Assembly (NCBI GenBank): GCA_965372745.1
Contig: CBDVDM010000027.1
Span: 1 to 23,840, forward strand
Direction of reading: 5' to 3'
From: VRUG01 sp965372745
Lineage (GTDB): Bacteria > Planctomycetota > Phycisphaerae > Sedimentisphaerales > Anaerobacaceae
Length of the DNA: 23,840 bases
A program made the translations under genes and the position numbers. Under the pieces are notes generated by a model. The model saw nothing but the letters and a program-made list of their open reading frames with translations. It was not told where the DNA came from and ran no database searches. Shown here piece after piece: positions 16,574 to 23,096 of the stretch. Positions within the stretch are counted from its first letter, which is position 1, and each line of letters starts with the position of its first letter.

Positions 16574-16601
16574 ATTATAGAACCTCTGTTAATTTTTGCA
16601 A
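16574..16601 (-). promoter_or_regulatory. Predicted leftward promoter of the candidate small RNA
   Basis: On the minus strand TTGCAA (16601-16596) is followed by a 16-base spacer and a perfect TATAAT (16579-16574). Transcription would start near 16568. The coordinates fit the terminator 100-130 bases further on. Confidence 0.5.
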
Positions 16602-16807
16602 GCACTTTTTTCATATTTTCGAAGTTTTTTTGACTATGCAAAATATTCCTGTTTTCTTCTTAACTCTATATCTTAAAAGATATTAAGTGTATCCAGGTGC
16701 CGATTCATCCGAAACCAGCCATCTTTATATATTCACCTCCGGCGAGGGAAAAAAGTAAGGATAATCACTCTCTCAGGTGCTTCATTTCAAGCAAAACCAT
16801 AAAAGTA

Positions 16808-16836
16808 TTGATAAACCCGGCCAATCGTAATATCCT
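16808..16836 (+). promoter_or_regulatory. Predicted purB-pyrE promoter
   Basis: TTGATA (16808-16813), a 17-base spacer, and TATCCT (16831-16836). The start would be near 16843, giving a leader of about 60 bases with AGGAAAAA before the purB ATG. No purine riboswitch consensus is visible in the leader. Confidence 0.5.
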
Positions 16837-16902
16837 ACTAACCTGACATAGCTGGAAGGTAAGAAATTGAAGCTTTACTCAAAAAACGATAGGAAAAACT
16901 AA

Positions 16903-18336
16903 ATGGCTAACAACAAAAACATCTATCAAAGTCCATTGGTCGAAAGAAACGCCTCAACTGAAATGGCTGAGCTTTTCGGAGCACAGAAAAAGTTCAGCAC
17001 ATGGCGAAGACTCTGGCTTGAACTTGCAAAGGCGGAAAAGAAGCTCGGCCTTGACATAAAACAAACCCAGCTCAACGAGATGGCCAGACACCTCGACGAT
17101 ATTGACTTCAACAAGGCTGCCAAATACGAAAAAAAGTTCCGCCATGACGTCATGGCACATGTCCATACATTCGGCGACGCTGCTCCTAAAGCTGCTCCAA
17201 TCATCCACCTCGGTGCCACAAGCTGTTACGCAGGCGACAACGCCGATTTGATTATTATGCGAGAAGCTCTCGAAATACTCGCCGGCAAACTCGCATCTGT
17301 GATTGACCTGCTGACAAAATTTGCAAAAAAAAATCGCACAATGCCGACTCTCGGGTTTACACACTATCAGCCCGCCCAATTAACAACTGTCGGTAAAAGA
17401 GCGGCTCTGTGGTGCTACGAATTCGTAATGGACCTGCAGGAAATCGAGCATCGCCTCGAAACAATGCTCTTTAGAGGCGCAAAAGGAACCACAGGCACCC
17501 AGGCATCGTTTCTTGCTCTTTTCGACGGCAATCACAATAAGGTAAAGCAACTTGATAAGGCTGTTGCAAAGGCATTTGGTTTTAAAAATACCTGTGCCGT
17601 CACCGGCCAAACCTACCAGCGAAAAATCGATGCCCTGGCAATCAACACATTGGCATCTATCGCTCAATCCGCACACAAGTCAGCTAATGATATTCGCCTG
17701 CTTGCCAATTTGAAGGAAATTGAAGAGCCTTTTGAAAAATCACAGATAGGTTCGTCGGCGATGGCCTACAAAAGAAATCCGATGCGCTGCGAGAGAGTGA
17801 CAGCTTTAAGCAGATTCGTCCTGAGCCTGGCTTCAAGCCCGCAGATGACCGCATCAGAGCAGTGGCTTGAAAGAACTCTCGACGATTCAGCCAACAGAAG
17901 AATTGTTATTCCTGAAGCGTTCTTAGCTGTCGACGGAATTCTCGAAATCCTAATCAATGTACTGGATGGGCTTGTAGTCTATCCGAAAGTAATCGCTGCA
18001 CGTGTTGCCTCCGAGCTTCCGTTTATGGCTACCGAGAATATCCTTATGGCCGCAGTAAAGAAAGGCGGCAACAGACAGGCATTGCACGAAAAGATAAGGC
18101 AACACTCACATGCCGCTGCCGCACAGGTAAAGCAATTCGGAAAAAACAACGATTTAATCAGCCGCTTAAAAACAGATCCCGCCTTTAAAAAGGCCGACCT
18201 CAAAGCTATTCTAAACCCGAAGTTATATATCGGCAGGGCACCACAGCAGGTCGATGAATTCGTCAAAGAAACAATAACACCAATCCGCAGGAAATATCGC
18301 AAACAATTAAACAAAAAAGTTGAACTAAATGTATAA
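16903..18336 (+). CDS. purB: Adenylosuccinate lyase, eukaryote-like type
   Basis: Fumarase/aspartase-superfamily lyase acting twice in purine synthesis, on SAICAR and on adenylosuccinate, releasing fumarate. The 477 residues carry RHDVMAHVHTFG (80-91), LGATSCYAGDNADL (103-116), the general-acid His154 in TLGFTHYQPAQLTTVGKR, KGTTGTQASF, and the flexible signature loop GSSAMAYKRNPMRCER from Gly283, with the catalytic serine among Ser284/Ser285. The match to animal ADSL in these blocks (also LANLKEIEEPFEK, ERTLDDSANRR and ELPFMATENI) is much closer than to E. coli or Bacillus PurB. AGGA lies ahead of the ATG. It is followed by pyrE after 14 bases, a purine-pyrimidine pair in one operon. Confidence 0.97.
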   Translation: MANNKNIYQSPLVERNASTEMAELFGAQKKFSTWRRLWLELAKAEKKLGLDIKQTQLNEMARHLDDIDFNKAAKYEKKFRHDVMAHVHTFGDAAPKAAPIIHLGATSCYAGDNADLIIMREALEILAGKLASVIDLLTKFAKKNRTMPTLGFTHYQPAQLTTVGKRAALWCYEFVMDLQEIEHRLETMLFRGAKGTTGTQASFLALFDGNHNKVKQLDKAVAKAFGFKNTCAVTGQTYQRKIDALAINTLASIAQSAHKSANDIRLLANLKEIEEPFEKSQIGSSAMAYKRNPMRCERVTALSRFVLSLASSPQMTASEQWLERTLDDSANRRIVIPEAFLAVDGILEILINVLDGLVVYPKVIAARVASELPFMATENILMAAVKKGGNRQALHEKIRQHSHAAAAQVKQFGKNNDLISRLKTDPAFKKADLKAILNPKLYIGRAPQQVDEFVKETITPIRRKYRKQLNKKVELNV

Positions 18337-18350
18337 AGGACTTTGTCTTT

Positions 18351-18875
18351 ATGACAAGAGAAGAACTTATCAAACGCATCAAGGAAACCGCGTATCTCGA
18401 AGGTGATTTTACTCTTCGAAGCGGGAAAAAGAGTAAGTATTATCTTGATAAATATCTGTTTGAGGCCTGCCCTGATATTTTGAGGGCATTAGGCAAAGAA
18501 TTTGCTAAACATATCACCGATGATGTTACTTTAATATCTGGTGCAGAACTCGGCGGCGTAGCTTTAGCAGCTGCTACCGCTATGGATTCAGGTAAAAACT
18601 GGATTATTGTCCGTAATAGCAAAAAAGGTTACGGCACCGGTAAAATGGTTGAGGGTGTTTTAAAAGAAAGTGATGTCGTTTTGCTTGTAGAAGATATTGC
18701 GACAACAGGCGGCCAGGTCATCGAGGCTGCCAAAATAATCTCTGAAACCGGTGCAAAAGTCAAAAAAATCGTTTGCGTTATCGACCGAAAACAGGGTGCC
18801 GAAGAAAATATCGCTCAGGCCGGCTTCGATTTCGACAGCATCTTAACCAAACACGACCTCGGTATAAAAGATTAA
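18351..18875 (+). CDS. pyrE: Orotate phosphoribosyltransferase
   Basis: Joins orotate to PRPP to form orotidine 5'-monophosphate in pyrimidine synthesis. The PRPP-binding motif VVLLVEDIATTGGQ lies at about residues 109-122. The N-terminal FTLRSGKKSKYYLDK block and SGAELGGVALAAA are typical of OPRTs. At 174 residues it is a compact form; many bacterial PyrE are 180-215. AAAGGA sits about 8 bases before the ATG. The stop codon TAA (18873-18875) overlaps the stop codon of coaB on the other strand. Confidence 0.94.
   Translation: MTREELIKRIKETAYLEGDFTLRSGKKSKYYLDKYLFEACPDILRALGKEFAKHITDDVTLISGAELGGVALAAATAMDSGKNWIIVRNSKKGYGTGKMVEGVLKESDVVLLVEDIATTGGQVIEAAKIISETGAKVKKIVCVIDRKQGAEENIAQAGFDFDSILTKHDLGIKD
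18872..18875. other. Overlapping stop codons of convergent pyrE and coaB
   Basis: The palindrome TTAA supplies the pyrE TAA on the plus strand (18873-18875) and the coaB TAA on the minus strand (18874-18872). There is no intergenic space and no hairpin terminator, so the two mRNAs must overlap at their 3' ends. Confidence 0.9.
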
Positions 18876-19519
18876 TCTGCTAAGCTGTTTTCAATTAGCC
18901 GAATTATCTTTTTGGCTATGGAAGTTTTGTCGCTTTTATCAATTTTAATCCAATCACACCCTGCGATTTTAATATCAACTGCCGATTTATCGCTTCCAAT
19001 TACTGATAGTTTATTGGCGATAATCATATCAAGATTCTTTTCTTTAAGTTTCTTCTCGGCGTTTTTGCGCAAGGCTTTATCTTCCAATGCAAAACCGACA
19101 ATTAGCTGTTTCAAGCGACGAGCAACAAACGACGAGCGACGATTCTTTCCCGCCCATTTGAGAATATCAGCTGTTGGTTTTAATCTTATGGTCAAAGGCT
19201 GACTGGTTTTTTTTATTTTGGTTTTGGCTCGTTTGGCTGGAACATAATCAGCTACCGCCGCTGCCATAATCAGACAGTCACATCCTGCAAAATGTTTTTT
19301 AACTGCTGAAAACATCTGGGCTGATGTCTCAACATTGATAATTTTCACACCAGCAGGGTGCCGTAAATTTGTCGGTGCCGTTACCAATATCACTTTATGA
19401 CCTGATTTCATCGCAGCATGCGCCAGTGCATAACCGGTTTTGCCGCTGCTGGCATTGGAGATAAAACGGACCGGGTCAATGTATTCTTTTGTTCCGCCTG
19501 CTGTGATTAAAAAATTCAT
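18872..19519 (-). CDS. coaB: Phosphopantothenate-cysteine ligase, stand-alone (CoaB part of a split CoaBC)
   Basis: Couples 4'-phosphopantothenate to cysteine using a nucleotide triphosphate, the second step of CoA synthesis from pantothenate. The 215 residues match the C-terminal half of Dfp/CoaBC: MNFLITAGGTKEYIDPVRFI at the start, SSGKTGYALA (24-33), AAAVADY (86-92), KPTADIL (114-120), VGFALE (141-146) and IANKL. I use the ATG at 19519, which begins exactly at the domain. A TTG frame extends 18 codons further into coaC but has no ribosome site or homology. The start is 13 bases after the coaC stop without a Shine-Dalgarno sequence, so reinitiation is likely. About 12 residues (126-137, arginine- and serine-rich) are inserted before VGFALE and come from a heptanucleotide repeat. 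Confidence 0.92.
   Translation of the reverse strand: MNFLITAGGTKEYIDPVRFISNASSGKTGYALAHAAMKSGHKVILVTAPTNLRHPAGVKIINVETSAQMFSAVKKHFAGCDCLIMAAAVADYVPAKRAKTKIKKTSQPLTIRLKPTADILKWAGKNRRSSFVARRLKQLIVGFALEDKALRKNAEKKLKEKNLDMIIANKLSVIGSDKSAVDIKIAGCDWIKIDKSDKTSIAKKIIRLIENSLAD
19115..19142. repeat. Four-copy heptanucleotide repeat inside coaB
   Basis: On the plus strand four 7-base units run without gaps: GCGACGA (19115-19121), GCAACAA (19122-19128), ACGACGA (19129-19135) and GCGACGA (19136-19142). Copies 1 and 4 are identical. On the coding strand the tract gives the basic segment RRSSFVARR of CoaB. The bases on either side are ordinary coaB sequence. Confidence 0.8.
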
Positions 19520-19532
19520 TTTGAATTGAGTA

Positions 19533-20117
19533 TCAATTTTTTTTGTCTTTGATTTGCAAGGCTGTTTGCCCAATAACTTTTAATATATCGGCAGGTTCTG
19601 ACATCCTGCCGGTTCCAGTTGTCCCACAGGCAAGTCGGCCCTGTTGCGGCCCAATCAGTTTAAATCCCATATCCTCAACAGTCTTTACATTACGCTGCAC
19701 CGCGGGATTTTCCCACATATGAACATTCATAGCTGGAACTAAAAAAGATGGTTTTTCCCAGCACACGCAAAGAATCGTGCTAAGCAAATCATCACATATA
19801 CCGCCCGCGACTTTGCCAATAATATTCGCCGTCGCCGGTGCCACTACAACAATATCTGCCCAGTCAATCAGGTTGATATGACTGATTTGGAAATCACTCG
19901 AGGTACTCCACAGATTCGTATAAACAATCGAACCTGTAACCGCTTCAAAACTTTTAGGCATAACGAGCTGACAGGCATTTTCCGTCATCATTGTCTTTAC
20001 ATTCGCACCAACTGCTGTCAACTTACTCGCCAAATCGACCGATTTGTATGCCGAAATTCCTCCGCTGACACCGAGCAGGATATTCAGACCATCGAGATTT
20101 GAACTTTCTTTACTCAT
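19533..20117 (-). CDS. coaC: Phosphopantothenoylcysteine decarboxylase, stand-alone (CoaC part of a split CoaBC)
   Basis: FMN-dependent decarboxylase that turns 4'-phosphopantothenoylcysteine into 4'-phosphopantetheine. The 194-residue HFCD-fold protein has the start LNILLGVSGGISAYKSVDLA (11-30), the active-site His80 in ISHINLIDWAD, the flavin-binding APATANIIGKVAGGICDDLL stretch, PAMNVHMW with Asn131, and the substrate-clamp Cys164 in LACGTTGTGRMSEP. It stops at the usual boundary between the CoaC and CoaB domains, and coaB follows immediately, so the normal bifunctional protein is encoded as two adjacent genes. It lies 16 bases after rpoZ. Confidence 0.95.
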   Translation of the reverse strand: MSKESSNLDGLNILLGVSGGISAYKSVDLASKLTAVGANVKTMMTENACQLVMPKSFEAVTGSIVYTNLWSTSSDFQISHINLIDWADIVVVAPATANIIGKVAGGICDDLLSTILCVCWEKPSFLVPAMNVHMWENPAVQRNVKTVEDMGFKLIGPQQGRLACGTTGTGRMSEPADILKVIGQTALQIKDKKN

Positions 20118-20133
20118 AGTAACTTAATTATTT

Positions 20134-20355
20134 TTACGCAGTCTCTTCACCACTGCCTGCTCCGTAATCGGTCGTGATTTTATCCTGCACAATTTCCTGA
20201 ACAACAATTTCCATCATCGTCTTGCCCGCGGTATCTTCAATCAAAGGACGAGAGCCATGTACTAACTCAGCCATTCGTTTTTGAATCAACGCCGTTAACT
20301 TGAATCTACCGCCAACCTTTTCCAGCAACTCAGTGTTTTTGAGATCATCTATCAT
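20134..20355 (-). CDS. rpoZ: DNA-directed RNA polymerase subunit omega
   Basis: The small RNA polymerase subunit that assists folding of beta-prime and assembly of the enzyme. The 73 residues contain the omega core GGRFKLTALIQKRMAELVHG followed by SRPLIE and a helical EIVVQEIVQDKI. Length and position between gmk and coaC are typical. Its ATG overlaps the gmk TGA as ATGA, so translation is coupled. The acidic-glycine tail is unremarkable. Confidence 0.9.
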   Translation of the reverse strand: MIDDLKNTELLEKVGGRFKLTALIQKRMAELVHGSRPLIEDTAGKTMMEIVVQEIVQDKITTDYGAGSGEETA

Positions 20356-20939
20356 TGTTTTTCTCCGGTACTCTCTCGAACAATTTCCACTACTTCTTCT
20401 ATCGCCTGTTCTAAATCATCGTTTATTACCATATGTTGATAATATTGCCACGCAGCTGCGATTTCTTCACTTGCGCCATTTAACCTTTTCTCTGCAGTAT
20501 TAAAATCGTCTCTGCCTCTGCCGTCAATACGATACTTTAATTCCTTTTGACATGGAGCCAATATAAATACCATCACGGCATCTTTATAAATATTTTTTAC
20601 CCGCCTGCCTCCCTTAACATCTATCTCAAGGATTACGATTTTGCCGGCCTTGACCGCCTCATCAACTTTATCTCTGGGCGTACCATACATATTGCCGAAA
20701 ACCTCGGCATATTCCAACAGCGAACCTGTCTTAATTCGCTGCCGAAATTCTTCTCTGGTTATAAACCAGTAATCCTTGCCGTCAACCTCGGTCTCCGATT
20801 TTTCCCGCGTAGTAACAGAAACGCTAAGCTGTGTATCCTCTAAACACTTAACTGCCTCTCTGCAAATCGTGCTCTTACCAACGCCGGACGGACCACTGAC
20901 TATTACTATTCTACCTCTTGTGTTTCTCTGTTCAGCCAT
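20352..20939 (-). CDS. gmk: Guanylate kinase
   Basis: Phosphorylates GMP to GDP with ATP. The 195 residues begin with the P-loop GPSGVGKS (16-23), followed by SVTTREKSETEVDGKDYWFI, the GMP-binding segment, then LEYAEVFGNMYGTP and VILEIDVKGGRRVK. The lid region carries R-GRG-D (IDGRGRDDFNTAEKRL). It follows yicC by 10 bases and overlaps rpoZ by 4. The yicC-gmk-rpoZ order is common in bacteria. Confidence 0.97.
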   Translation of the reverse strand: MAEQRNTRGRIVIVSGPSGVGKSTICREAVKCLEDTQLSVSVTTREKSETEVDGKDYWFITREEFRQRIKTGSLLEYAEVFGNMYGTPRDKVDEAVKAGKIVILEIDVKGGRRVKNIYKDAVMVFILAPCQKELKYRIDGRGRDDFNTAEKRLNGASEEIAAAWQYYQHMVINDDLEQAIEEVVEIVRESTGEKQ

Positions 20940-20949
20940 TCAACTGATG

Positions 20950-21834
20950 TCACTCAACATTCTGCACCTGTTCTTTAATCCGGTCTATCCGGCACTTCAT
21001 ATCCACTACACGGCTAATGGTCTGAGCGTCAGAGGCCTTGCTTGCGATGGTGTTGGCCTCTCTCAACATTTCCTGGCTGATAAAATCCAGCCGACGTCCC
21101 GCCTGCTCGTTGCCGTTGCAACTATCAACAAACTGTTCCATATGTGATTCCAGCCGGGAAAGCTCCTCGGATATATCCGACTTTTCTGCAAAAATCGCTA
21201 CTTCCCGCGCAAGTGTTTCTTCATCGAGTTTTAACCTGGCATTTGCAAGCAAATCATTGATTCTCTTGTTTAGTTTGTCCTGATATTCCTTAATAACAAC
21301 AGAACTGCGGCTGCGAATCTGCTGAAGACCAATTTCTATAGCCTCACAGTGACATTGCAAATCTTTACTGATTGACGCACCTTCTGCAGCTCGCATCTGC
21401 TTGAGCTTATCTAAGGCATCCTGTGTAATACTTAAAACTTTTTCCTTAATCTGCTCTGCCTGCTCATCTTCCGGCAATACCGGCACCAGTATCCCGGGAA
21501 GATTCACCAGGTTGCCAATATCAATCGGATACTTAATATCAGATGAACCCGCCATCTGTTCGAGCTTTTTTATATAACTTTGCAGTGCTGCCGTATTTAT
21601 ATCGAAAAGCACATTGGAAGAAATATTTTTTAACCGAAGTATATAATTTACTGTACCGCGTGACAGGTTCTGCCGAAGAAGTTTTTCAATATCATCCTCA
21701 AGAAAAGCTGCCGCCTCAGGCAGCTTTAGCCGGGTTTTAAAATAACGGTTATTGACCGTCTTAATCTCAACGGTATATGTCACGCCGCCGAGTTGACCTT
21801 CTGCGCCGCCAAATCCTGTCATACTGTTTATCAT
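20950..21834 (-). CDS. yicC: YicC family endoribonuclease
   Basis: A 294-residue member of the YicC/YloC family, of which E. coli YicC has been reported as an endoribonuclease linked to small-RNA turnover. The signature start MINSMTGFGGAEGQ is followed by VEIKTVNNRYFKTRLKLPE and RGTVNYILRLK. The C-terminal DUF1732 part has EELSRLESHMEQF, GRRLDFISQEMLREANTIASKA and VDMKCRIDRIKEQVQNVE. Full length and intact. It is the first gene after an 83-base gap from secG, so it may have its own promoter, but I could not find a convincing one. Confidence 0.95.
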   Translation of the reverse strand: MINSMTGFGGAEGQLGGVTYTVEIKTVNNRYFKTRLKLPEAAAFLEDDIEKLLRQNLSRGTVNYILRLKNISSNVLFDINTAALQSYIKKLEQMAGSSDIKYPIDIGNLVNLPGILVPVLPEDEQAEQIKEKVLSITQDALDKLKQMRAAEGASISKDLQCHCEAIEIGLQQIRSRSSVVIKEYQDKLNKRINDLLANARLKLDEETLAREVAIFAEKSDISEELSRLESHMEQFVDSCNGNEQAGRRLDFISQEMLREANTIASKASDAQTISRVVDMKCRIDRIKEQVQNVE

Positions 21835-21917
21835 TATCGCTACGCTTCCAAAATTAAAGGCAAAAACCCGAAGCCGTTCTGCAAAACAAACGCAGTCTAC
21901 TCAAAAGCAGCTCGCTA

Positions 21918-22229
21918 CTACTGATTTACCGGCTGCTCCGTTGTGACCGGTTGTTCAATCTCGCTGATAGACGGCTTGTAAAATTTAGCCAAAAGCACCA
22001 AAAAAACAAGGAACAGTGATGCTAATGCTATTGTCGTCCAGGTTAAAAAGTCACCTGTTTTAGAACCTAAAAGCCCGCTGGCCATACCTCCGCCAAAGGC
22101 CCCGCTCAATCCACCGCCTTTGCCCTTTTGAATCAATATAATCAAAATCAACACCACCGCGCAAACAACAAAAGCTGCTGCAACCAGTTTCATTGCAACG
22201 CCCACTGCCAACAATCCGGTTATACCCAT
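21918..22229 (-). CDS. secG: Preprotein translocase subunit SecG
   Basis: Small inner-membrane subunit of the SecYEG channel that aids protein export. The 103 residues show two hydrophobic helices (about 13-33 and 61-81). Between them is the conserved cytoplasmic loop IQKGKGGGLSGAFGGGMASG, and FLTW precedes helix 2. A polar tail rich in Glu, Gln and Thr ends the protein. GAGG lies 8 bases before the ATG. It follows tpiA by 40 bases, a linkage (tpiA-secG) seen in many bacteria. Confidence 0.95.
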   Translation of the reverse strand: MGITGLLAVGVAMKLVAAAFVVCAVVLILIILIQKGKGGGLSGAFGGGMASGLLGSKTGDFLTWTTIALASLFLVFLVLLAKFYKPSISEIEQPVTTEQPVNQ

Positions 22230-22269
22230 TTTTATACCTCGAAATTTTATTCTTTCCTGCTACTGCTCA

Positions 22270-23031
22270 TTAAACAGCTGCATTAATAATCGCAACAAAA
22301 TCATCCGCCTTTAAACTCGCTCCGCCGACCAGCAAGCCATCAACATCCGCCTGGGCCATCAACTCTGCCGCATTACCAGGCTTTGCTGAACCGCCATACT
22401 GTATTCTTATCTTATCTGCCAACTGCTCATCATAAAGCTCGGCAATAAGTTTTCTTATCAAAGCGTGAACCTCCTGTGCCTGTTCGGAAGTAGCTGTCAG
22501 GCCCGTTCCGATAGCCCACACAGGTTCATAAGCTACCGTTACTTTTTCCATGTCCTCGATACTAATATCAGCCAAGCCTTTTTTTACCTGTGATATTACG
22601 ACCTCTTCGGTCTTTTCAGCCTGTCGCTGCTCGATTAATTCGCCTACACATAATATCGGCAAAAGACCACCAGCTAAAACAGATGAGAGTTTTTTATTGA
22701 TAAGTTCATCGGTCTCGCCAATTACATGACGACGTTCCGAATGTCCGCACAAAACATACTCACAACCGACATCTTTCAACATCGAGACGCTTATTTCGCC
22801 GGTAAATGCACCCTTGGGTTCTGTATAAACATCCTGAGTGCCTAAAACAACATCAGAACCTTCAATCGCCTTGCCTACCGACTGTAAATATACAAATGGC
22901 GGAATTACTGCAACATCAATTTTTTCACCTGCCACGCCGACGGTACCTGCCGCTACCGATTTAGCCAAATCCACAGCACTTTGGCTGTCCGTATTCATCT
23001 TCCAGTTGCCTGCAACGAATGGTTTTCTCAT
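22270..23031 (-). CDS. tpiA: Triosephosphate isomerase
   Basis: Interconverts glyceraldehyde 3-phosphate and dihydroxyacetone phosphate. The 253-residue TIM barrel has Asn9 and Lys11 (AGNWKMN), the electrophile His97 (CGHSERR), the catalytic base Glu169 in AYEPVWAIGTG leading into the active-site lid, and the phosphate-binding YGGS (212-215) and GG (236-237). AGAGGAAG is ahead of the ATG. It sits 65 bases after the pheA stop, in the same leftward direction. Confidence 0.98.
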   Translation of the reverse strand: MRKPFVAGNWKMNTDSQSAVDLAKSVAAGTVGVAGEKIDVAVIPPFVYLQSVGKAIEGSDVVLGTQDVYTEPKGAFTGEISVSMLKDVGCEYVLCGHSERRHVIGETDELINKKLSSVLAGGLLPILCVGELIEQRQAEKTEEVVISQVKKGLADISIEDMEKVTVAYEPVWAIGTGLTATSEQAQEVHALIRKLIAELYDEQLADKIRIQYGGSAKPGNAAELMAQADVDGLLVGGASLKADDFVAIINAAV

Positions 23032-23096
23032 AAATAACTTCCTCTACAAAAATTAACTTTTAAAAATACGTCATACCATGTCTGTTATCAACCATC

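Larger units (their letters stand above)
16314..16902. other. 589-bp intergenic region before purB
   Basis: AT-rich, with no long coding frame. From left to right: a short hairpin, ACAAG (16327-16331) with CTTGT (16338-16342); a leftward terminator (16433-16466); a leftward promoter-like pair (16574-16601); a 7-bp inverted repeat, ATATCTT-AA-AAGATAT (16668-16683); a GGAGGTG motif on the minus strand near 16735-16740; and the predicted purB promoter (16808-16836). It appears to hold an unannotated leftward transcription unit. Confidence 0.6.

Noticed and set aside
16687..16758. A 23-codon plus-strand frame starting with GTG (VYPGADSSETSHLYIFTSGE and three more residues)
   Set aside because: No ribosome binding site ahead of the GTG, no homology I recognise, and a stop directly upstream. 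It may be a gene remnant, but nothing supports expression.
16681..16800. Riboswitch-like look of the region (CTCTCAGG, GGAGGTG and repeated GCACCTG on the minus strand)
   Set aside because: Compared by eye with glycine, TPP, c-di-GMP, SAM, guanidine and tetrahydrofolate riboswitch consensus elements; none fits beyond short fragments.
19520..19573. N-terminal extension of coaB from the TTG at 19573
   Set aside because: The 18 extra residues overlap coaC, have no Shine-Dalgarno sequence and lie before the conserved domain start. The ATG at 19519 fits the family.
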